Positions 1 to 5,887 of a stretch of DNA of 10,204 nt are shown here, piece by piece. The notes below the pieces were generated by a model. It saw only the letters and a program-made list of their open reading frames with translations. It did no database searches and was not told the DNA's origin. Position 1 is the first letter of the stretch. The number at the start of each line of letters is the position of its first letter. The DNA is from Bacteroides sp. (GTDB taxonomy: Bacteria; Bacteroidota; Bacteroidia; Bacteroidales; SM23-62), in contig JAUUZM010000080.1 of assembly GCA_030589965.1 (NCBI GenBank), positions 1-10,204 of the forward strand, in the 5' to 3' direction. A program made the translations under genes and the position numbers.

Positions 1-380
1 AATCTGCCTATATGCACTCCCCGTTCTTTGAGTTTTATATGGATGAGATCCGCCATCTGCTTGAAAGGAAACATAGCTTCATGCTTGAACTTAACCTGGA
101 GATTCTCGATTTCCTTCTTGGTACACTCGAGATAAGAGGAGATTATAAATTATCAAATGCTTTTATTGAAACCGCTCCGGAACTCCTCAATGATTTCAGG
201 GAAATCATACACCCAAAGAAGAAACCCGAGGAAGATTCTCATTACCTTTCTGAACCCTACCCCCAGGTTTTTTCCGATCGATTTGGCTTCACGGCAAACC
301 TGAGCATCATGGACCTTATTTTTAATGAAGGACCAAATGCCCTGATTATCCTTGAAAAATGCCTTAAAGGAATATCATAA
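1..380 (+). CDS. WbqC-family protein, C-terminal part (5' end outside window)
   Basis: The frame is open to the left edge, so the true start lies upstream; the first visible residues (Ser-Ala-Tyr) precede an internal Met and 125 residues are visible. The C-terminal block matches the WbqC-like family: a YPQVF motif, then GF, then NLSIMDLIFNEGPNA near the end, preceded by an aromatic SPFFEFY stretch and a LELNLEILDFLL helix. WbqC proteins were named from an O-antigen cluster and are common in Bacteroidota, where they often lie near signal peptidase genes; their biochemical role is not established. There is no signal peptide or membrane segment in the visible part. The gene ends 33 bases before the convergent stop of the FadL-like gene. 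The family call is from remembered motif similarity; function is left open. Confidence 0.85.
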   Translation, partial: SAYMHSPFFEFYMDEIRHLLERKHSFMLELNLEILDFLLGTLEIRGDYKLSNAFIETAPELLNDFREIIHPKKKPEEDSHYLSEPYPQVFSDRFGFTANLSIMDLIFNEGPNALIILEKCLKGIS

Positions 381-393
381 AGATTTTAGGAAA

Positions 394-412
394 TACAGAT
401 CTGAAATCTGTA
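394..412. terminator. Weak hairpin between convergent genes
   Basis: TACAGAT (394-400) pairs with ATCTGTA (406-412), a perfect 7-bp stem with a 5-base loop, sitting exactly in the 33-base gap between the WbqC stop (380) and the FadL-like stop (414). Neither side carries a real T tract: only TTTCC follows on the minus strand. It may act as a weak bidirectional terminator, or may be chance. Confidence 0.33.
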
Positions 413-413
413 A

Positions 414-1877
414 TCAAAAGCGGAAACCAAGGGTTGCTGCAACCTGCTGACGGGTCTGCTCAATCGTTGCCCCATTAACATCTTCCGGAATGTACAGATA
501 GTAATTGTATTCCTGTACCCTCATGGAATATGCCAGGTCAAAAAATACATTCTTACTTCTGAAACCCAAACCGCCGTTTACCGTAATATTCCAGTTCTCA
601 TTATTGATCTCCGTTGATCTGTATGGGCTGTCATAGAATGAGGCACCTCCCCTGAGGTACATGGGACCAAGATGTAGTTCTGCTCCGGCTCTGATATTAT
701 GAGCTGCTTTTAGTATAGCCTTAATCCTGTCGTTCTGGTCAAGCAGATCATAATCCGTTGCCCTGCTGTCAAAAGTAGCGTTGCCATAATCCATATATTC
801 ATAATCTGCACTGATTATTGCTACCCGGCCCAGCTGAAAAGCCACGGATCCGATTGCCTTATAGGGTGTGCGCAACCAATATTCAAAGTAGTTTAAAGGG
901 GATCTTTCAAAACGATCTGATACATTAGCATCATCAAATGTGGATGACATGTCTGTATAGAAATCCTCTTTTATTTTGTAGAATGTTGGTAAATGGAAAG
1001 CAGCCCCAATCCTGATCAGGCTGATGGGTCTGAATATTATTCCTGCTTTGAATGTATAACCTGTACCGCGGGTCTCAAGGGATTCTCTGAAAGTAAAAGA
1101 GTTTAAATAGTCAATTACTCCGGCATCATCCTCTTCAACGTGATCGGTAAAACTACTGTATCTCAGACGATGGATTCCAAAGGTCCCACCAATATATAAC
1201 CTGTTCCCATAATTGGCCCCGATTGAAAATGCATACTCCCCAAGGCTGCCTGATTCCTGTATTCTCCGTTTCTGGTTTTGTCCATAATCTGCTTCATTGA
1301 TATCATTCCAGTACTCCCCTGTAACGGAATCCCAGGGCATCACATCCGTTGCCCAGGCCAGTTCTTCATAGAAATCGCTCCAGTTATCTGCATTGGCATT
1401 ATTTGTAAAATTATCCAGGTAGGTTGAACTTTCATTTCCCCCGGACACCTGAATTCCACTCATCATAGTATTCCTGTTGTAATTGTTCAACTGATTATAG
1501 CCAATTCCGAATGTAACACCGACCCAACCTTCATCCTTCCCCGTAAGGTTGGAATGAACAAAACCGAGATTATTCACCGTAAATTGGTACTTATTATCTC
1601 CCCTGGTATTTCCCAGGTACTTCGTTGAGGTATTATCAAATATAACAGTGGGAGTAAATGTCAGTTCAGTGCTTCTGTAAACTCCTAATCCTGCTGGATT
1701 CAGGCTGGCGTTGGTAAAATCACCGCCCAGGGCTCCAAAAGCTCCCCCCATAGATATTGCTCTGGCTGTTCCCCCGTAAAAATTCTGGGAATACCGGAGT
1801 GCATCGGCCTCATTCTGCGCCTGGATATTGACCAGGAGAAGGAAGGATGCAAGGCTTATGATATATATTTTTTTCAT
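414..1877 (-). CDS. OmpP1/FadL-family outer-membrane beta-barrel protein
   Basis: Predicted outer-membrane barrel of 487 residues. Residues 1-20 form a signal peptide: MKK, a hydrophobic core (residues 4-16) and cleavage probably after Ala20 (NIQA/Q). The mature N-terminus carries family features: AISMGGAFGALGGD, then NPAG (Asn60-Gly63), as in FadL/TodX/OmpP1 proteins where this region forms the plug. The rest alternates aromatic and polar residues typical of strands, and the chain ends LGFRF; a terminal Phe is the usual barrel-insertion signature. FadL relatives import hydrophobic molecules, but Bacteroidota members are diverse and often annotated only as hemin receptor or OMP transport protein; the substrate here is unknown. 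It lies 95 bases downstream of the co-oriented lipoprotein gene, so co-transcription is possible, although a weak promoter-like site sits in that gap. No Shine-Dalgarno is seen. Confidence 0.85.
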   Translation of the reverse strand: MKKIYIISLASFLLLVNIQAQNEADALRYSQNFYGGTARAISMGGAFGALGGDFTNASLNPAGLGVYRSTELTFTPTVIFDNTSTKYLGNTRGDNKYQFTVNNLGFVHSNLTGKDEGWVGVTFGIGYNQLNNYNRNTMMSGIQVSGGNESSTYLDNFTNNANADNWSDFYEELAWATDVMPWDSVTGEYWNDINEADYGQNQKRRIQESGSLGEYAFSIGANYGNRLYIGGTFGIHRLRYSSFTDHVEEDDAGVIDYLNSFTFRESLETRGTGYTFKAGIIFRPISLIRIGAAFHLPTFYKIKEDFYTDMSSTFDDANVSDRFERSPLNYFEYWLRTPYKAIGSVAFQLGRVAIISADYEYMDYGNATFDSRATDYDLLDQNDRIKAILKAAHNIRAGAELHLGPMYLRGGASFYDSPYRSTEINNENWNITVNGGLGFRSKNVFFDLAYSMRVQEYNYYLYIPEDVNGATIEQTRQQVAATLGFRF

Positions 1878-1894
1878 GTCTGTGTGCTTTAGTT

Positions 1895-1902
1895 CAGATA
1901 TA
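1895..1902 (-). promoter_or_regulatory. Possible promoter for the FadL-like gene
   Basis: On the minus strand the sequence reads TATATCTG, one mismatch from the Bacteroidota -7 consensus TAnnTTTG. A TTTA (1924-1927) lies 21 bases upstream, roughly where TTTG of the -33 element would be. Transcription would start only about ten bases before the ATG. This is a weak match in AT-rich DNA. Confidence 0.25.
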
Positions 1903-1972
1903 ACTTCGGCTCTTAACCGTCTTTAAAGGGTTAATATTTTCATTGGATGATAAGTAAAATTTTTCTGTTCTC

Positions 1973-3499
1973 TTAGCGTCTGCTGCCTCCTGATGATGAT
2001 CTTGAGCTTCCGGATGAAGAACGGCTGGAACTTCCTGATGAACGGCTGGAACTCCCGGAAGAACGGCTTACACTACCTGAAGACCGACTTGAGCTTCCTG
2101 ATGATGAGCCCGATGAGCGGTAGCTGCTGGATGACCGACTTGGACTGTAACTGCTGCTGGATGACCGACTAGGACTACTGTAACTGCTGCTGGACCTGCT
2201 CGAGCTTGATGAGCGGCTGGGCTGTGAATAAGTCGATCGGGACGTACCTGATGTGTTTGACTTATATGCACTGCTGCTCCTTGATGTACTTGAATTATAA
2301 CTTGGTTTATACGTAGTTCTTGGTTTGGTATAAGTTGGTGTATAACTCTTTCGTGTTGAAGTTGTATACCGGCTGCTGTTATTGCTTCGGGTAGTATACT
2401 TCGCGGTACTGGTGCGCGCAGCACTGCTACTTGGATTTGTTTTGGCCGTTGCATTCCCGGGCTTTTGGCTGGTTCCACGAACGGTATTTACCGTACGTGC
2501 ATTTGCGTTTGCATTGGTATTCCGCTGAGTATTTCCGTTATAGCTAGCCCTTGAATTTGTTGCTGTTTTGGCCTGGCTTCCCTGCATACGACTTCTTGAA
2601 GTATTGGTAGCTGTTCCTGCCGCAGTGATTGCAGAATTACGGGTCCCCGTTCCGCTGCTGCTGCTTACGCTTGTGCCGCGAGTCCTACCGTAGGTACCGC
2701 TATTGGTGGTCATATTCTTTTTAGGATCTGTTACCGTTCGTGCTCCGTATGTGCTGTAACCGGAACGTGAATCCCTGTGTCCATATGTAGTACTGACACG
2801 TCCGTAGTCACTGTATTGTCCATAAGGTGTGGGATAATAATATCCTCCTCCTCCGCCTCCATAATAGTATCCATCATTATATCCATGGTTGTATCCCATG
2901 TTATAACTTCCATAACCATATCCATTGTAACCGTAGCTATAACTTGGCCAACCGTAGCTGTAGCCAGGGTGACCGTAGCCGTAGCCATAACCATAACCGA
3001 ATCCCATACGTACTGAAAAACGCGAGGATCCGAACCACGGATCACAGTGATCATACCATGGATCGTAATAACCGTAGCCTGAAGATGGAGAGTGGAATCT
3101 CTCAAGGCGTGAAGAATAGGAAGGATACTGGTTTACTGTACCATAATAATTATTAACCATAGGAGGCTGGCTGCCATTTTCATAATACGAGTACCCGTAA
3201 TCTCCTTCAGGACCATAATAGTTTGTATCAACAGGAAGATATTCTTCTGCAGCAAGGTCTTCCTCTGCAAGATATTCTCCCTCGAGAGATAAGCGATATT
3301 TTTCATAATCACTAAGATTATCCTGCGGCTGGGTGCTTGCCACTACTGCAGCTTCTGCAGCCTGGCTCTGCATCCTGGCATCCTTAGGGGTATAATAAAG
3401 ATCATCATATTCAGTTACTCCTGCCTTATACGATGATGAGCATGACCCCAGAAACATTCCCAGAATCACGACTATGCTTATGTGTATTGAAGTTTTCAT
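1973..3499 (-). CDS. Low-complexity lipoprotein: Tyr/Gly-rich middle, Ser/Arg-rich tail
   Basis: Predicted lipoprotein of 508 residues, function unknown. Residues 1-19 are a lipoprotein signal with lipobox Leu-Gly-Ser-Cys20. Next comes a motif Tyr31-Asp40 (YDDLYYTPKD), a type I recall from other Bacteroidota lipoproteins, then an acidic segment. Residues about 165-235 are extremely Tyr/Gly-rich: FG then four YG pairs from Phe167, and six glycines at 214-219. Residues about 240-400 are Thr/Ser/Asn/Arg-rich, and the tail to 508 is almost only Ser, Arg, Gly and Tyr, ending in 7-residue repeats. It is therefore acidic near the lipid anchor and strongly basic at the end, probably largely disordered. 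The start is supported by GGAGGA six bases before the ATG. An envelope or surface-matrix role is inference. Pro/Ala- and Ile/Val-rich frames overlapping it are shadows of the repeats. Confidence 0.8.
   Translation of the reverse strand: MKTSIHISIVVILGMFLGSCSSSYKAGVTEYDDLYYTPKDARMQSQAAEAAVVASTQPQDNLSDYEKYRLSLEGEYLAEEDLAAEEYLPVDTNYYGPEGDYGYSYYENGSQPPMVNNYYGTVNQYPSYSSRLERFHSPSSGYGYYDPWYDHCDPWFGSSRFSVRMGFGYGYGYGYGHPGYSYGWPSYSYGYNGYGYGSYNMGYNHGYNDGYYYGGGGGGYYYPTPYGQYSDYGRVSTTYGHRDSRSGYSTYGARTVTDPKKNMTTNSGTYGRTRGTSVSSSSGTGTRNSAITAAGTATNTSRSRMQGSQAKTATNSRASYNGNTQRNTNANANARTVNTVRGTSQKPGNATAKTNPSSSAARTSTAKYTTRSNNSSRYTTSTRKSYTPTYTKPRTTYKPSYNSSTSRSSSAYKSNTSGTSRSTYSQPSRSSSSSRSSSSYSSPSRSSSSSYSPSRSSSSYRSSGSSSGSSSRSSGSVSRSSGSSSRSSGSSSRSSSGSSRSSSGGSRR
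1982..2086 (-). repeat. Five tandem 21-bp coding repeats (RSSGSxS heptads)
   Basis: The last 37 residues of the lipoprotein are five heptads of the form Arg-Ser-Ser-Gly/Ser-Ser/Gly-x-Ser (residues 472-506) followed by two Arg. At DNA level this is a degenerate 21-bp tandem repeat; plus-strand units resemble cttcctgatgaacggctgg. Codons vary between copies, so the array is diverged rather than freshly amplified. It is in frame, so copy changes would alter tail length without frameshift. Confidence 0.75.
2120..2195 (-). repeat. Imperfect direct repeat coding Ser/Tyr/Pro tail
   Basis: A unit reading ctgctggatgaccgact on the plus strand, followed by ggact, a gap and gtaactg, occurs twice in near-identical form. 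It encodes copies of Ser-Tyr-Ser-Pro-Ser-Arg-Ser-Ser in the lipoprotein tail. It is separate from, and less regular than, the 21-bp array closer to the stop codon. Boundaries are approximate. Confidence 0.55.
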
Positions 3500-3505
3500 G
3501 GTTAA

Positions 3506-3511
3506 TCCTCC
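3506..3511 (-). promoter_or_regulatory. Strong Shine-Dalgarno of the lipoprotein gene
   Basis: The minus strand reads GGAGGA six bases before the ATG at 3499, a near-perfect match to the anti-Shine-Dalgarno. It fixes the start codon. The other complete genes here (FadL-like, proS, the unknown gene, the Omp85 gene, peroxiredoxin, tilS) show no such element and have the A/T-rich leaders usual in Bacteroidota. Confidence 0.7.
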
Positions 3512-3612
3512 ATTTTATACTTTATGCGATTAAATGCAAATACCATACCAAAAACTCTTTTTACTGCCTAAAAATAAAATTCATTCTCCTTTAATATCTT
3601 TTCGATTATTGC

Positions 3613-3620
3613 TTATTTTG
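3613..3620 (+). promoter_or_regulatory. Possible proS promoter
   Basis: TTATTTTG matches TAnnTTTG at all but one fixed position, and TTTA at 3590-3593 lies 19 bases upstream where the -33 TTTG is expected. Initiation would fall about 20 bases before the proS ATG. The match is imperfect in an AT-rich region. Confidence 0.28.
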
Positions 3621-3635
3621 CGGGTTTGATATTTA

Positions 3636-3643
3636 CAAATATA
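3636..3643 (-). promoter_or_regulatory. Possible lipoprotein-gene promoter (-7 box)
   Basis: On the minus strand the sequence is TATATTTG, an exact fit to the Bacteroidota -7 consensus TAnnTTTG. No TTTG is seen about 20 bases upstream. It would give an untranslated leader of about 125 bases before the lipoprotein ATG, and it lies only a few bases from the proS start on the other strand, so the two divergent units would share their control DNA. Confidence 0.33.
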
Positions 3644-3647
3644 CAGA

Positions 3648-5123
3648 ATGGCGAAAGAACTCACACCCCGGAATGAAAACTATGCCCAATGGTATAACGA
3701 TCTTGTATTAAAAGCTGACCTGGCTGAGAATTCAGCCGTCAGGGGATGCATGGTTATAAAGCCCTATGGCTATGCCATCTGGGAGAAAATGCAATCCATC
3801 CTGGACGGGATGTTTAAAAAGACCGGGCACTCAAATGCTTATTTCCCTCTTTTTATCCCAAAATCATTTTTCAGCAAGGAAGCTTCACATGTGGAAGGAT
3901 TCGCCAAGGAATGTGCGGTTGTAACCCACTATAGGTTAAAAAAGGATGAAGCCACCGGGGAAATTATTGTCGATGAAACCGCAAAATTGGAGGAAGAACT
4001 TATCGTCCGACCGACCTCGGAAACAATCATTTGGAATACTTACAAAAAGTGGATCCAATCTTACAGGGACCTGCCCATTCTTATCAACCAGTGGGCAAAT
4101 GTAGTCCGGTGGGAAATGCGTACCCGTTTGTTTCTCCGGACGACAGAATTCCTCTGGCAGGAAGGTCATACTGCCCATGCCACAGAAACAGAAGCGCTCG
4201 AAGAGGCTGACAAGATCATTAATCTATATGCTGATTTTGCTGAAAATTATATGGCTTTACCGGTCATTAAGGGCAGCAAAACTGAGGAGGAAAGGTTCGC
4301 TGGCGCACTAGACACTTATGCTATTGAAGCAATGATGCAGGACGGAAAGGCCTTGCAATCCGGAACCAGTCATTTTCTTGGTCAAAATTTTGCCAAAGCT
4401 TTTGATGTAAAGTTTACCAGCAAAGAAGGTAAACTCGAACATGTATGGGCTACCTCATGGGGGGTGTCGACCCGATTGATGGGCGCTCTAGTAATGGCTC
4501 ATTCAGATGATAACGGGCTTGTGCTTCCGCCCCAACTGGCCCCCATACAGGTAGTCATTGTCCCTATTTACAAATCTGAGGAAGAATTCGCCAGGGTAAG
4601 TGAGAGCGCATTAAAAATTAAGGAAGAGCTGGAAAACTCCGGCCATTCGGTTAAATTTGATGTGCGTGATACCCATAAGCCTGGTTGGAAATTCGCTGAA
4701 TGGGAGATGAAGGGAGTACCCGTACGGATAGCTATTGGCCCCAGGGATCTGGACAATGGAACGGTCGAGATCGCAAGAAGGGATACATTGGAGAAGCAAG
4801 TGGTATCAAAAGACTCTGTGAAGGAGGTTGTAGGCGGACTAATGGAGGAGATCCAGCAGAATATCTTTAAGAAAGCTTTTGACTTCAGGACAAAAAATAC
4901 CTGCCGGGTTGACGACTGGGAAGAGTTCAAGGACATTATGAAAAACAGGCCGGGTTTTGTTATGGCACATTGGGATGGTACCAAAGAGACGGAGATAAAG
5001 ATCAAGGAAGAAACTAAAGCCACCATTCGCTGCATACCATTTGATTCAGAAAAAGAAGAAGGAAAATGTATATTTTCAGGAAAACCATCCGATAAACGGG
5101 TGCTTTTCGCCATGGCATATTAA
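3648..5123 (+). CDS. proS: Prolyl-tRNA synthetase, type 3 (archaeal/eukaryotic-like)
   Basis: Cytoplasmic class II synthetase that joins proline to tRNA-Pro with ATP. Its 491 residues fit the shorter type 3 enzymes lacking the bacterial-type insertion (editing) domain. Class II signatures are visible: the VRPTSE segment, motif 2 in RWEMRTRLFLRTTEFLWQEGH with its Arg, and motif 3 in STRLMGALVMAHSDDNG. An anticodon-binding domain follows (from about 300, PPQLAPIQVVIVPIY), then the C-terminal domain ending FAMAY. In archaeal relatives this last domain holds zinc through four cysteines; here the matching positions appear to be Asp443, Thr448, Cys474 and Ser477, so the zinc site looks lost (alignment from memory). 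The ATG is preceded by an AT-rich leader without Shine-Dalgarno. The next gene starts 9 bases after its stop, suggesting an operon. Confidence 0.96.
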   Translation: MAKELTPRNENYAQWYNDLVLKADLAENSAVRGCMVIKPYGYAIWEKMQSILDGMFKKTGHSNAYFPLFIPKSFFSKEASHVEGFAKECAVVTHYRLKKDEATGEIIVDETAKLEEELIVRPTSETIIWNTYKKWIQSYRDLPILINQWANVVRWEMRTRLFLRTTEFLWQEGHTAHATETEALEEADKIINLYADFAENYMALPVIKGSKTEEERFAGALDTYAIEAMMQDGKALQSGTSHFLGQNFAKAFDVKFTSKEGKLEHVWATSWGVSTRLMGALVMAHSDDNGLVLPPQLAPIQVVIVPIYKSEEEFARVSESALKIKEELENSGHSVKFDVRDTHKPGWKFAEWEMKGVPVRIAIGPRDLDNGTVEIARRDTLEKQVVSKDSVKEVVGGLMEEIQQNIFKKAFDFRTKNTCRVDDWEEFKDIMKNRPGFVMAHWDGTKETEIKIKEETKATIRCIPFDSEKEEGKCIFSGKPSDKRVLFAMAY

Positions 5124-5132
5124 ACTTACTAT

Positions 5133-5828
5133 ATGAGCACGGAAGAAATCAAATCAAATATCCTTACAAGCCTGAAGGATAAATCAGCTGTAAAACAACA
5201 GGCATATGATAATACATTAAATGTACTTTCTGATGTCAAGGAGATTCTTGAGGGTCTCAAGGACGAGTTCAACGAAAAGTTGAAAGACGCCGACAAGAGG
5301 GTAAACCTTGAGTATACAGATAACGGAGTGCATGGAGCTCAGCTTAAGATTGCCGGGGATCTTCTGATCTTTGCTATGCATTCTAACATATTTGAGTTTG
5401 ACAGGAGCCATGGCATCTGGAAAACCTCGTATGTGAAGAAAAACAATCTGGCCTCCTATTGCGGTATAATTAATATATATAATTTCCTTTCCGATTCATT
5501 TAAATACAACAGGATGCAGGATCTGGGCTACCTGGTGGGGCGCATTTTTATTAATAAGGATATGTTTTTCTTTACTGAAGGAAAACGGCAGCTGGGATTT
5601 TTCTTTAATAATTTCGGAAATGAGGTGATTGACAAAGCCTCCCTTACTCATATAATTAATCTGGCCATCAATTATACACTGGAATTTGATTTATTGGTAC
5701 CCCCTTATGATACTGTTAAAATCGCATCTGTGGAGCAAATTTCTGACCGTATCCAACTCTCAAAACTTCAAACAGGAAAGCGATTAGGATTTCAGTTTAA
5801 TTCTGACGATGTCATAAGCTCAGACTAG
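5133..5828 (+). CDS. Conserved-looking cytoplasmic protein of unknown function
   Basis: I do not recognise a named family. The 231-residue protein has no signal peptide or membrane segment. Residues about 3-56 are charged and probably helical, perhaps coiled-coil (KEILEGLKDEFNEKLKDADK). A compact part follows that is rich in aromatic residues: GDLLIFAMHSNIFEFD (75-90), an IYNFLSDSFKYNR stretch (115-127) that looks conserved, GYLVGRIFINKD (132-143) and EGKRQLGFFF (149-158). The tail from about 180 includes a PPYD motif and ends in acidic Asp/Ser residues. It begins 9 bases after proS and ends 59 bases before the Omp85 gene, so it is probably translated from the proS transcript. Codon use and composition resemble its neighbours. 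It is a real gene by length, operon position and amphipathic patterning; its role is unknown. Confidence 0.8.
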   Translation: MSTEEIKSNILTSLKDKSAVKQQAYDNTLNVLSDVKEILEGLKDEFNEKLKDADKRVNLEYTDNGVHGAQLKIAGDLLIFAMHSNIFEFDRSHGIWKTSYVKKNNLASYCGIINIYNFLSDSFKYNRMQDLGYLVGRIFINKDMFFFTEGKRQLGFFFNNFGNEVIDKASLTHIINLAINYTLEFDLLVPPYDTVKIASVEQISDRIQLSKLQTGKRLGFQFNSDDVISSD

Positions 5829-5887
5829 AAATTACCCTGAACGGGGAATGAAATCTGAATCTGCTTCACCTTCAAATAGCTTAAAAA

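Noticed and set aside
1878..1972. Terminator after the lipoprotein gene
   Set aside because: Only a four-pair CGGT/GCCG hairpin is visible with no T tract after it.
1980..2200. CRISPR-like short repeats
   Set aside because: The units are contiguous, diverged and in frame with the lipoprotein; there are no unique spacers and no cas genes.
2068..3105. Long overlapping reading frames inside the lipoprotein gene (Pro/Ala/His-rich and Met/Thr/Ile-rich)
   Set aside because: They are frame-shifted readings of the same low-complexity repeats, with no start signal and unnatural composition.
4568..5113. 181-codon minus-strand frame inside proS
   Set aside because: It is antisense to a clearly conserved synthetase, has no promoter or recognisable domain, and fits a codon-bias shadow.
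5829..5887. Terminator between the unknown gene and the Omp85 gene
   Set aside because: Only a short CCC/GGG pairing is present, without a T tract; co-transcription is more likely.
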